Shown here piece by piece: positions 43,800 through 55,500 of a stretch of DNA of 64,000 nucleotides. The translations under genes and the position numbers were made by a program. The notes under the pieces were generated by a model. It saw only the letters and a program-made list of their open reading frames with translations, searched no databases and had not been told where the DNA came from. The stretch is from Plasmodium coatneyi (taxonomy: Eukaryota; Apicomplexa; Aconoidasida; Haemosporida; Plasmodiidae): positions 1,243,501-1,307,500 of the forward strand of contig NC_033560.1 in the NCBI RefSeq assembly GCF_001680005.1. Direction: 5' to 3'. The number at the start of each line of letters is the position of its first letter. Position 1 is the stretch's first letter.

Positions 43800-45674
43800 A
43801 TGCCGGGTTCTGCTGCCCACAGAATAAGGAATGCCTGCACGAAAGTAGTAAAAGTGTTATTTCTATATTGGCTCGTTTTTGTGAAGAAGCAGAAGGTCCC
43901 AAACATGGTGCACACGCTAGGGATGACAAAGAGAAAAAGTTGCATCCAGATAGGGCATCCGCCCGGTGGTGGGAATTATATCTCCCCATGTGCATCCACG
44001 TATTGTTCTTCACACAGGAGGGCACCTTTTAATTGTCTTTATCGGGATTACTCCAAAGGGAGGAGGCACAATCCCTTGGGAAGCCTCATCTCTGTCCACC
44101 CACTTAAGAAACTAAAGCTAATGCGGGGAAAGGACCCCAAACCAGCCGCACGTAATTTTTACATTCATAATTTTCCATATAGGGAAAAAGCAATTAAAAA
44201 AATATGCCCCCTAAGGAGAGGGTCAAAATGGAAGAGTGCAACTTGCATGAAGAGGTTAGGGAAAATGAACATGGTTGGGGAGAATGATGAAGAAATGTTT
44301 AACCGAATAAACAGGAATGTTATGAGGAGGGGATTAGGAGAAGAGGGCCGCATGTACGAAAACCTATACGGTAGGAGTGACACTATGTGGGGAGAGAACT
44401 ACGAAAGAAATTCCCTCCTCGAAATTGTAAATAACCAGACGGAAGTACCCATCGACCTTGCCCATTTCGAGAAAGAAGTGAGGAAACTAATCCACCTAAT
44501 GCGATTTGAAGATTTTCAACTGAACATAACTTTTGTGAGTTTAAAGGAGATGAAGGAGGTGAACAGAACTCACAGGGGAAAGAATGAACCGACTGATGTT
44601 ATTTCTCTGTTGCACTATGTAGAGAATGGGGAAGGCGTTTCACCTAGTTGTGAGTTGGCAGATGGTGATATACCTGGAGGGAGCTGTTTAAGGTCCGGAG
44701 ACATTTATTTGTGCCCCGCGTACATAAGCAAAGAGTGTGTACTTGCCCGGGTTAAGTACGAGCAGGGGTTGTTGGGCGATCAAAGTGGCGATGTGGATAA
44801 TGTTGGCAAAGTTGGCAAAGTTGGTGGCGAATCCACACTGGACAACCTAGACGACCAGCAGAGCGGCCAGGGGGAGCTGCGCCCCCGAGGTGTGAACAAA
44901 CTGTTTAGAACCCTTTTCTGCGTCCACCAGCGGTTGCCGTTGTATGTCCTCCACGGATTAATACATCTAACGAACAAGGATCATGTAAACAATGTGAATG
45001 AATACAACGCGTTTATGGATATAGAGGAAGACATTCTCGGTAAGTATCTAAAGTTCCATCATTACACACACACATTTTACTCCCACTACGTTATTGGGTT
45101 TGGCACAGACATTCTGAACGTGAACAGGATTTATAAAATTTTGCAAAAGGGAAATGGGGGGGTTTTCTTGCGGAAGGTTTTGAGCTCACTTGAGCTGCGG
45201 GAGTTGGCTCAGGGGTACCTCGGGGAGGGGGTAAGGAGTGACCAACTGGGGGATCATTTGATTGACCAGTTGGGTAACGGTGGGGAATTCCGTGATCAAT
45301 CCGATCGGAACCTTTCGCAGAGGCTCACCACAAATAACGCACTCAAGCTAGCCATCCACGTAAGTAAAAAGTTCGCATCGAAGGAAGCGATCCTCAAGTC
45401 CATGGGGCGAGGCTTAAGCTCCATTTCCAAGTACGGCCTAAGCATGAACGACATTGAAGTAAGAAACGATAAGTATGGAAAGCCCCTCGTTTTTTTGTAT
45501 AACCAGGCAAGGAAAATAGCCAACGAAATGGGCATAGTAAATATATTTTTATCCCTAAGTGATGAAAGGATAACTTGCCCAAATCATAATGTTAAAAAGG
45601 ATGAGGCCACGACGTGCAACTTTTGCACGTACCTGATCCATGCACAGGCTCTTTCTGTTGGGTCAAATGTGTGA
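43800..45674 (+). CDS. ACPS: Fusion of YbeY-type rRNA endonuclease and holo-ACP synthase (AcpS)
   Basis: The single exon encodes 624 aa from the first ATG at 43800. AcpS moves 4'-phosphopantetheine from CoA to acyl carrier protein, which apicoplast fatty-acid synthesis needs. YbeY is a metal-dependent endonuclease for organelle or bacterial rRNA maturation. The N-terminus has a hydrophobic segment (VVKVLFLYWLVFV) and then a basic, Ser-rich stretch, the pattern of an apicoplast bipartite leader. Residues about 225-410 are YbeY: NRTHRGKNEPTDVISL, SGDIYLCP, then HGLIHLTNKDH with H385, H389 and H395 as zinc ligands, and an EEDIL helix. Residues 430-624 are AcpS: GFGTDILNVNRI with D437 (magnesium), KKFASKEAILKSMGRG with E529, NDKYGKPLVF and FLSLSDE. 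Inserts lengthen both domains. The P. falciparum gene I recall here is named only as ACP synthase. Both active sites look intact. Confidence 0.88.
   Translation: MPGSAAHRIRNACTKVVKVLFLYWLVFVKKQKVPNMVHTLGMTKRKSCIQIGHPPGGGNYISPCASTYCSSHRRAPFNCLYRDYSKGRRHNPLGSLISVHPLKKLKLMRGKDPKPAARNFYIHNFPYREKAIKKICPLRRGSKWKSATCMKRLGKMNMVGENDEEMFNRINRNVMRRGLGEEGRMYENLYGRSDTMWGENYERNSLLEIVNNQTEVPIDLAHFEKEVRKLIHLMRFEDFQLNITFVSLKEMKEVNRTHRGKNEPTDVISLLHYVENGEGVSPSCELADGDIPGGSCLRSGDIYLCPAYISKECVLARVKYEQGLLGDQSGDVDNVGKVGKVGGESTLDNLDDQQSGQGELRPRGVNKLFRTLFCVHQRLPLYVLHGLIHLTNKDHVNNVNEYNAFMDIEEDILGKYLKFHHYTHTFYSHYVIGFGTDILNVNRIYKILQKGNGGVFLRKVLSSLELRELAQGYLGEGVRSDQLGDHLIDQLGNGGEFRDQSDRNLSQRLTTNNALKLAIHVSKKFASKEAILKSMGRGLSSISKYGLSMNDIEVRNDKYGKPLVFLYNQARKIANEMGIVNIFLSLSDERITCPNHNVKKDEATTCNFCTYLIHAQALSVGSNV
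44575..45040 (+). other. YbeY (UPF0054) domain core
   Basis: Contains the PTDVIS motif, the SGDIYLCP strand, an acidic insert, and the HxxxHxxxxxH zinc site (H385, H389, H395) followed by the EEDIL helix seen in all YbeY proteins. The usual GYDH part of the site is NKDH here. Confidence 0.87.
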
Positions 45675-45855
45675 CGCGGTTGCGTGCATGCGCGGTCAGA
45701 GTTTTAACAAAAGTCCTATTCAATTACGTTAAGGATAAGTCTACCAATTTTTATAAACATTTGTGTGCACCACCACCGCACATGCAGCACAGTCTACACC
45801 ACATGTGTTTGATCACTGCGAGAAATATGTAAACCTGCATCCTCGCAAATTGGGA

Positions 45856-45886
<31 letters not shown>

Positions 45887-46938
45887 CACGGACGTTTTGC
45901 ACGGAATGGTGTTGCAAACGGGGAAGGGTAAGAACAGCTTGGTAGAGTGCACCGTAGGAAGCGTGGCACAGCACATGGGCGAGTATCGCTACCAAATGCG
46001 TGTGCGCGGTTTGTTCATTTGGCTTATATGTGCTTACATGTACATATGTATATAATTTTTTTTAACCCTGCGTGATGTGCTAATTTAGGCAGTTTAAGCA
46101 GAGGTTCGTGTGGCGCTGAAGTGAACTATCCGGGCTTGCCCAGAGGGGTGCGTGCGCAGAAGAGTAGATTTGTGCAGGTGTACGTATGTATACGTGTGTG
46201 TAGGCACGTTCCCCCCCTTTGTTCTTTATTGATTGGGAGAACGGGGGAAAATAAAAAGAAAAGCCTAAGGGCACAGTTCGCAGGAGGGTCTGAAAGGAAG
46301 GTTTGGCGAAAAACAAGCCAAAAGGTGAACATTGAAATGTTGTCCTGGTGAAATGATAAGAAGTAGCTAGAAAAAAAAAAGAAAAGTTGTGCAGTAGTTA
46401 GGAGGAAAGGTATACAGATGGACAGCAAAATAATTTCTCCCTCTTACATGCACAATGTTGCTCATTACGTAAAGGCAAAAAAGTATAGTGTAAGGCGTAC
46501 CATGCAACTTTTTTTTTATGCACATATAGGGGCACAGGTGCACGTATATATATGCCTACGTAGGTGTACACTCTCGAAGAAGTATATACAACGGAGCGTC
46601 GCTTAATCAAGTGCTGGGAAAAAGAAAAGGACTTCACTCGTTTGCAAGGTGGCAGTTGTTCGATGGTACATCGAGCGCGCCCAGGTGTTAGAAGGAGAGC
46701 AAAAAATAAGCGTGCACGTTAGGATGTACATAGGGTATATATATATGTATATGTGTATATACACCCATGCTGGCGCATATGTGCGCACTGGCGCTCACGT
46801 TCTGTGCGCCCCCTACATTAGGCGGAAAGAACAGAGTAGAAAGGCCAAATAAAAAGTTAAAGCGCTGAAAAAAAAGAAATGTGTCACAGAAGAAAAAGGG
46901 GAAAAAAAATTCGTGTTCATGTTCATGTAAAGCAATTG

Positions 46939-46970
<32 letters not shown>

Positions 46971-47036
46971 GCAACCAACCTGCCAACAAATGGAAGAAAA
47001 AAATTAACACAGAACAAAAAAAAAAAAAAAAAAAAA

Positions 47037-47090
47037 ATTTAACCGCTTAACCGAATAACCGATAAACCAATTAGAACCGATTGATTAAAC
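47037..47090 (+). repeat. Degenerate AACCG-based tandem repeat
   Basis: About six loosely spaced copies of a 7-9 base unit like TTAACCGA (TTAACCGC, TTAACCGA, ATAACCGA, TAAACCAA, TTAGAACCGA) follow directly after an A22 run. It is too degenerate and short for telomere-type DNA. Confidence 0.6.
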
Positions 47091-47757
47091 ACATTCACGA
47101 AGTTACGCTGAAGGGGTTGTGTAACTAAAAAAAACAAACTTGATAAAAACGAAAAAAAAAAAAAAAAATTAACGAGAACAAGGCAATGTTGCGTGACGCG
47201 ACGTAACGTAATAATTACTCACATTCGAATTGGTGGCCGAACGAGAGAAAAAGCTTTAACCTTAACACAAACGAAAAAAGCACAAGCGTAAAACGTATAC
47301 ATGCAATATATGTACATGTTACATGTGCACTGCGTACAAGTCAGAGTTAGAAACTTGTAATTACACCCCTCGATCTGTTTCTTTCGTGAACAGAAAGATG
47401 CAACTTTTACCTTACAAGATACATTACATCTACAATTTTTTCTTTTCTTTTATAGTTTAATATTTCACTAAAGAAAAATGTTGAACTGAAGAGGGAAAAA
47501 AAAGTTGCAACGATGTTCTGCTTTTTTTTTTTTTTTTTTTTTTTTTTACAACCGCTAATTTTGCCCCTTGCGCAAAGCAAAGTCATGAATCCGTTCTTAC
47601 CTAAATATTATACATATGTACGTGGGCTCGTGCAATTTTTACATGTACCTGTGTGCAAATGCCCACCCCCCTCTTCCCCGCAAATGGGTCCTTACTTTTA
47701 TGTACTGCCTAATTAGTGTAAAGTTTCACCTCTGTGTAGTGTAAAACCGCTTTAACC

Positions 47758-47847
47758 GTGTACCGTACGTAACGCCTCTACTGTTATTGTGTACATCCGC
47801 GTGTACGTGCAGATACACGTACGTACATGTAGGTGAACACAGTGTAC
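47758..47847. promoter_or_regulatory. Cluster of seven GTAC sites (four as GTGTAC)
   Basis: GTAC begins at 47760, 47765, 47791, 47803, 47819, 47823 and 47844. Four of these are GTGTAC, which fits the GnGTAC word reported for the gametocyte regulator AP2-G. By chance one would expect well under one GTAC in 90 bases. Function is inferred only, and GTAC words are also frequent in other gaps of this window. Confidence 0.4.
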
Positions 47848-48617
47848 CTGTAACTGCTTTGTGCGTATAGTATATGGCTGCATTTTTAACTTATACACCT
47901 CTTTTGCTACGTTCATGATGGCAAACCTCTATCTTCCTTCCACACACCCCTTTTAAAGTACTCCTTTTTGTGTACATTCAAGTCACGTTATTTTTACGAA
48001 TTAATTTTTTTCTTTACACCACTCCCCATGTTAGTACCCCAATGCGTATATGCGCAAAGGGAGAGGTATGTACATTTGTGCACATGTAATTTCGGCAGAA
48101 AAAAGTTGTGTGTTTCACCGCTTCACCACTTGGCTGTTTTGCCGCCCCTCGGTTCACCACACGGTGTGCGCCGTTTTGCACAATTTTTTTTTCGTTCGCT
48201 TGCTTGAGAGAAGAGAACATAAATTTATATACCTAAGCCATCTGCGTGTACCTAGGGCTTGCGAGAACTCACGTTTACGTGGTACAATTTTTGCGTGAAC
48301 GTTCCATTACATGTGCACTCGCATATGCGTCATGTAGATATGTATACTTCCGTGTATAGATGTGTAATTTAATTTAACATTACACAGCATGTGTTTTTTA
48401 CAAAAAATTCATTGCAACAATTTAAATGCACTTGCATTTTTTTTTTTTTTCTTATTAACCTTTTTTACGTTTTTCATTGTAAACTTGTTCAACGAATTAA
48501 AAATTAAGGCAACTTTGCCTACCCCACATCAGTCATGCGACATATGTACATGTAAACCCCTGTTTGTGGGCGCGCACTTTTATGCGTTAGCACTTGCGTT
48601 TGCATTTACATTTACAT

Positions 48618-48633
48618 GTACGTGTACACGTAC
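48618..48633. promoter_or_regulatory. Perfect 16-bp palindrome GTACGTGTACACGTAC
   Basis: The 16 bases read identically on both strands and hold three GTAC cores and a GTGTAC on each strand. A perfect dyad of this kind would suit a dimeric DNA-binding protein. It lies about 3.9 kb before the AP2 start codon. Confidence 0.45.
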
Positions 48634-48843
48634 GTGTTAAGGTGTGATTGCTGACGCGCGTCCTTACAGATGCTTACGTGTATACACACTCGCACCTCTG
48701 TATTCAACTTCATGCATTCAAAAATTAAGCGGCTTTGCAAGTGTTCTTCACGACAACACAACAATGACAACTTATCTTCGTGTTTACACCATAATGAGCC
48801 ACATACATAAATGCATGCAACAACATATATAGTCCTTTTAATT

Positions 48844-48879
<36 letters not shown>

Positions 48880-51800
48880 TTAAAGTTTAAAAATTTTTTT
48901 TAAAACACTTTTTGTGATTGTTCGCGCAAATGCTCATTTGCGCTTTCGTTAATGAGGCAAAACTGAATTCAATTTTTTTATTTTGTGCCTTTAATTAACG
49001 TATTTATACGCATAAGCATGTGTATACATGCGACCTCGCTTATGCATATATGTATGCGCGCATGTGTGTCCAATTTGTTTTACTTAATTAAGCATATAAC
49101 TCACGTAAATGGATATTTGGTTTAATTGCAAATCATATTTGTTTTTAACTTGTGTCTACTGACGTACGCGCACGTTTTGTGTGTTAAAAGCAGTCACCAG
49201 TGATATAAACCCTCCTTCTATGTAATATATGTGCCGCTGCATATGTATATCCCCCCTTTTGTTACAACTACGTTATTCATCCTTTTTTTTTTTTTTTAAC
49301 AAGTATATACTGCGTCGTGGCAAAGAGCAGCCAATCGCATCAAACCGTGTCAAGCCGCGTCAAACGGCTTTGCAGTGTAATTCATTTTTTGTTCCTCTCC
49401 CCCCAACCTGTTCACTGAATTTTTGAAAAAATACGTATGCAATGAGTGAAGAAGCGAGTGTATAATTGTCTCCCCTACAAGTATACATAAACGCGCGCGC
49501 TTTACATATGCGTGTACAATTTCGTGTGTTCCCTTTCGTATGTATGCAAAAGTAAAGAACACACCTGAGGATGCTATGTTTTTTTTATTAATTTTGTATA
49601 TAATTGTGAATTAAAATTAGTGAATTTCCCTTCACAACATTCAAAATCGTAAATTTTGCAAAAGTTTGTGTTTAATTAAAAACCGTTTAAAAATCACCTT
49701 GTGCGTACATTGCATCACCATCGTCTGCATTATGGTTACCTATTTTTTTTTATTTTTTAAAAGGCACACAAGAGAGAAAAAAAAGGCGTGTGGAGTGCAG
49801 TTAACTCATGTGCGTTTTTTTTAACCTTCCGAAATTTTCACTTTGGAAAATAACAGCAACAATACTTTCATACCTTCATGTAGTATACGCTTTTTTTTTT
49901 TTTTTTTTTTTTCGTAAAAGTGCGCATATGCGTTGTGTAAATTAGCAATACGTATATGTATCTATAGCGTATGCATTTGCCTTTTTATACACTTCTCCCT
50001 GTGTGCGTTACTTATATACATTTACACAAAGTACATCAACCGCATGCACCATATATGCTTGTGTGCAAGCCCTTATGCACCCACAAGAAAAAACAGCCAT
50101 GTATACATATGTAGATACCAGCGAAAGGCAAAAAGTGCAAAAATGCAGAAACACAAAAATACAAAAATAGAAGGGGAAAATGCGTACACTCACGTATGAG
50201 TGAAACTTATTACGTAGAGAGTGCATGTTGGCCTCTTTTTTTTGTTTTTATGTTTTTTTCCTATTTTCTTCATTCAAAAATACATGTGCGAATTGTTTTA
50301 GATGCGTATATTTTTTTTTAAATGTGAGCAAAGTTGCTTATCTTTTTACAAGCGCAGTTATTCATTTTTTTATACGCACAGCTGTTCACTTTTAATGCAC
50401 GCGAAAAATTGTTCCCTTTTTTTTCCACAAAAGTGTTTGTTTTTTCCTTCATCCGTTTTTTTTTTTTGTTACAAAGCATTTAAAGCGCGTGGAACAATTT
50501 TGGCTTGTTATTTTTGGAAGGCATGCTTTTCCCCTTTTTGAGGACAGAATGCGTACTCTACACAATTTATAAAAATTTTTTGAAAGAGTCAAAGCAGTTT
50601 TTGCGCGTGTACATATATAATATACGTAAATGCACATGTATATATGCGTGTAAATACGTGTACATAATACATGCTTACTCGCTTGCATACTTGCAAAAAG
50701 GAGAAGAGGGAAATAAATAATGTATATTAAAGGAAAACAAAGGAGGTTTTAATTTTTAAACATTTAAGTTTTTTTATTAATTCTGTAAATTTTTATTAAT
50801 TAAAAAAAATTTTTTTCTTTCATTTTTTTTTTTTTCTCACCCACCACAAATTATCAAATTATTTGCTTATTCTTGTTATAGATACCATTTATGTTACATG
50901 TAAATAAATGCATACATAAAAAACAACATTGCCTGTTCATATATTTTTTTTTTGACTGTTTTTTTTATATTGTTCATGCTTTGCTCACTATTTTTTATGG
51001 CTTGCCAGTAAAAAAAATAGTTAGCTACATTTTTTTTTTTTTTTTTTTTATTTAATTCAGTTAGCCAAAATTCATACATATGTAAATAAAAGCAAACATA
51101 TGTACACATAACTGCGCATTCGTTTGCTATAAACAATTTGAACTTTTTGAGCGCATTGTTATGTTGTAGTGTAAGTGCCTTTTTTTCTTCTTTTCCACAT
51201 TTCCACCTACTTGCATTACGACATAATTTATGTGTTTCTCCACATTTTACATTTTACATTTTATGGAAGTTTTGTTTTTAAGAAGGATTACGTGACAGTA
51301 CATATCGTGTTCATGTACATGCCGCGGTGTTAACTCGCACAACGTTCACCCGCACAACATAGTCGCTTTATCGTCAGAAAAAAGCGAATGAGTGAAACAT
51401 TTTGCCCACTTAGTCATGTCAAAATTCGAATTAACAAACACATTACATGCGCTTTTACATTTTTTCTTGTTTGTTCACGTTCCGCAATAACAATTTCTTC
51501 AGCTACTTGTTTGAAGGCGCCCGCGGTAACATCGTAAAATTTGTGTGCACGTGTGCGACTTGCATGTGTGTATTGCTTCCCGCGCGTGTTTCTTAATCCA
51601 CTCAAGAAGCGCGCTTCTATCTCGCTGCGAATGTCCTTCATAGCGTTAACTCTTTAATAACATGTTTGTTGTATCATTGCCGATGTTTGTGTACGTTTGA
51701 ATTTTTAATGCTTATCACATATGTCTCATGCAGTTATATTTTTGAAAGTTCCACTCTGCGTCACTATTTATTGACCAGAAAGGTATGTGTCATTACGCTC

Positions 51801-52568
51801 TATTTATTTTTCCTATTTCATTTAATCTGTCCATTTTGTTCATTTTGTTCACTTTATTCCCCTCTTTTTGATATTTTTACTCTACCAAGGTTTTAAATGC
51901 TTTTTGAACTCATTGACCTTTTTTTAATACACCTCCCCCTAATTAACTTAACCCTGTTCGGTTCATTCGAATACACATCGTTACGTTAACCTCGTAGATC
52001 TGTTACACGGATTGCCTAAGTGTGTGTGTTCGTGTCTGTTTGTATGTGCATATGTACATATCTGTATGTATATATGTGCGCATCTGTTTGTGTTAATTTG
52101 TGTAACCGCATACATATATATACGGTTTAATATATATGTGTGTATGTCTATATGTGCGCGTGTGCAGGCATAGAAGCTGACGCAAGTACACCCGCGTACA
52201 TGGGACTGTTGCCAACGTAATTAAATTATACTGTTAAATTTACGCATCCTTTTTTAATTTTCAAGCAAGAAACAGTAAAATGTTGAATAAACATTGTTAT
52301 TGGTACATATTTTATTTTTGAAAAGCCCCATCTTCTTTTTTTTTTTTTTTTAATTTATATTTGCATATCTGCTTATCTCTCCCTTGGTGTGTGTCTTTTT
52401 ACGCGCTCCCTTTAATGGAAAAGGCACCCACATTTTGTCACAACAGGCATAAGGGAAGAAGCACATATGTATATGTGTGTATATATCCTTATGTGCCGAA
52501 TTAATATCATGGTATTGTTAAAGCATATACATGCACCAACCGAAAATTGACGTTATCGAACCCATAAA

Positions 52569-55500
52569 ATGACTAGTTGTAGTCTCAAGTGTAGTGTATT
52601 ACCCTGCATACACATACAGAACGAGAAAAATGAAACAAATTTGGAAGACCCCAAGGAAGAAGGCACAATACAATGTTACAAAGATGAAATGAACATGAAT
52701 GCAGAAGATACGGCGCATGTTAATAGTGCAATGGATAATAATAACTTGTGTGATAAGTCGTCCGACGACTTAAATACGAACGTTGAAATTCACGGCAGTG
52801 GTGACGTGAACATGAGTAGCAGGGACCCTGCGGCGAGCGCAAGCGCAAGTGCGCATGTGAACGCCAACATTAGTGAAAATGCCAATAGGACCGCGTACGT
52901 CGACACGAACACCGACCTGATCAGCGGTGTGAACAGCGGCACTCCCGCGAACTCCACTGACAGGGCGAACGGCAACGCGAAAGTTAACGTGAATAAGTGC
53001 ACTCAAATAAAAGATTTCAACCCCGAAGAGATGAAGGCGTCGTTCGAGAAGGAGCGAAAGGATATCCTTCTGAACACCTACAACTACTACTTCTGCAATA
53101 ACTACGGGGACATAAACCAAAGTGATCACAAGAGCCAAGACGACATGAATGTGTACTACTACAAGAGGGTGTCCCTCAATTTTATGAACTACGATAATGA
53201 CACGGAGTATAAGGAGTACGATGGTGACAACGGCAACAATAACAGCAGCAATGGGAACAACAGCAGTAACGGAAACAGTAGTAGTAACGGAAACAGTAGT
53301 AGTAACGGAAATAATAGTATTAACGGAAATAATAGTAGTAACGGTAACGATAGCAGTAACGGGAACGATAGCAGTAATGGGAACGATAGCAGTAATGGGA
53401 ATGACAGCAGCAACGCCAACAGTAGCGGTAACGCTAGCCCGTCGACCGAAAAGCCCTGCCAAGTAAAAGTCAAGAAGTGTAACACGAATAACCTCTTTTT
53501 TAGAACCAATTCGTACGACAATGTATTTTTGAAGAAGATAAAAATAACGACGGTCGACAATAAGTGCACCAGAAAAAGCATAAAAAAGTACAAAATTCCC
53601 TTTGAGCCCAATTTTTATAGTAACCGCTTCTTCTTCTCCGACAAGAACATAAATGAAGATCCCCTTCCACTTAGTGATAATTTGACAAAGTATTGCAGTT
53701 CCCTGTCCGTCAATTATAACACCGCCAACAGTAATGGTAGTAGTGAGAACGCCGCTGTAAATAACGTTAGCAGCGGTATTGGCCATGGGAATCAGGCCAG
53801 TAGTTTTAGAAATTCAAGGAGGCGCAACAACCCTAGTAGTAGCAACAATGGCAGCAGGAGTAGCAGCACGAATACATCGTGCAGGAGTTTTCCTCGGTAC
53901 TCCTACAGTATGCGGTTCGAGGGTCCCCCCCCACATTTCCTCATTTTGAAGTACAACAATGTTACGAAGAAAGCTAACATAGTGAAGAAGGTGCCAGTGA
54001 ATAAGAACATCTCCTTCAACCTTGCGAAATTTATTGCGGAAAAGTACATCCAGATTTTGAGAAAGAACTTGAGGAAGAAGGAGAAGAAAATGGACAGGGT
54101 GAGGAGTGCGAGGAGCGAAGTGGACAACGGTGAAGTGGAACATGGTGAACTGGACGAGGGTGCAGTTTGTAATGGGGCACACGCCTACAACAACAGCGGA
54201 AGCCGCAGCGAATGCACGAACGGAAGCCAGCACGGGAGCAACGACGCCTATGACTCCAAGAAGGATATAGCGTACAACAACAGCACCAACTGTGAGAGCT
54301 ACCAGGGCAACTTTTTCAAATTCGGCACGAAGAATTATGATGACGATGACGTGAACAATAATAACGGCAGCGCCTGCAGCAGTCGCCCCCGTGAGGACGT
54401 CAACGGGGACCAGCTGGATAATGAGCTCGATAATGAGAACAATAATGAGAACAATAACGAGCACAATAGTGAGCGCAATAATGAGAACGAAAACAGCGAC
54501 AACAGCCTCTTCAACCCCAGCGGGGGGAGCAGCGAGAAGAATAAGTTCCGTGCGAGGAGTCAAAACAGCTCGGACTGTTCTGCAAGCAAAAGTAACGGGC
54601 AGTTAAGTGACGAACAACGAATGGCTGAAAACGCAAGAACAGGCGAACAGCCTTTCTACGGTGAACTCCTAATTAGTAGGAATTACGAAAACAACGACAG
54701 TAATGATCTGCATAATATAGACATGAATTCTCTAAGTTACGAAAATTACAGTTCGGAAAATTTGTACGATGAGAATCTCCTCACCTATGAGTACCTCAAC
54801 ATAGATTTGGACAATGTAGCTTTTAACACAGACACGGAGAAGTATATCAAGTTTTTAAGCAACGTAAAAATATACTACCTGCATAAGATAGACGACATGA
54901 GAAAGGTCCTTCCGATAGGTGACAACTCGACGGGAAATAAGCTAGTCATTTTGGTAAAAATAAAATATGGGACGTGCGTAAAGTCCAAGATCTTCATTTT
55001 TGAAAACGTGCACGATATGGTGAGTGAGTACGAGTACGTGGACGGCGATTCGCTTGACGGTATGGAGCAGGGGGGTGGTGAGAACACCATGCAGTTTATG
55101 CTGAGTGGGAGTGCCTATTATGGGGCAAATTATGTGAAGAGCGAAAGCGGCAGCACCGGGCCCAATGCGAATAGTAACAGCGAATCGGCGAACAGCGATC
55201 CCTTGGCGAAGGTGCCAACGGAGAGTGCCTGCAGTGGAGGCAGCTCCAATGGCGAAGCGAATCCCAATGGTGAAGCGCAGCAGGATCGGGAAAGTGAGGA
55301 CCCCGAGAAGAATGGCGATGAAAGCTGCAACAAGAATGACAGCCAACCGGGGATGTGCAAACTGGAGCACAGCGACAACCTGTTGAGCTCCGATTGCCCG
55401 GCCCAGGAGGTTACAGTGAAGCAGGAGTTGTTGGAAGGGAATAACATTAGCGGCGGAAGTAGCAGTAACGGTGGCTCTGGCGAAACGGCAAAGCGCAACC

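Larger units (their letters stand above)
45675..52568. promoter_or_regulatory. 6.9-kb gene-free region upstream of the ApiAP2 gene
   Basis: The longest gap in the window. It is AT-rich, with homopolymers at 45860-45886 (T27), 46939-46967 (A29), 47016-47037 (A22), 47522-47547 (T26), 48846-48873 (T28) and 49891-49912 (T22). All open frames are below about 110 codons, cross these runs and show no domain. It holds GTAC clusters and a 16-bp palindrome, listed separately. It probably contains a long 5' UTR, promoter and perhaps non-coding transcripts for the AP2 gene. Confidence 0.6.

Noticed and set aside
47037..47090. AACCG repeat as an interstitial telomere
   Set aside because: Plasmodium telomeres are GGGTTYA (complement TRAACCC). 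The unit here is AACCG, degenerate and only about 50 bases long.
52770..53786. 338-codon minus-strand frame opposite the AP2 gene
   Set aside because: It is an antisense shadow of the Asn/Ser repeat region, of Val/Ile/Thr composition, and lies wholly inside a gene with clear AP2 domains.
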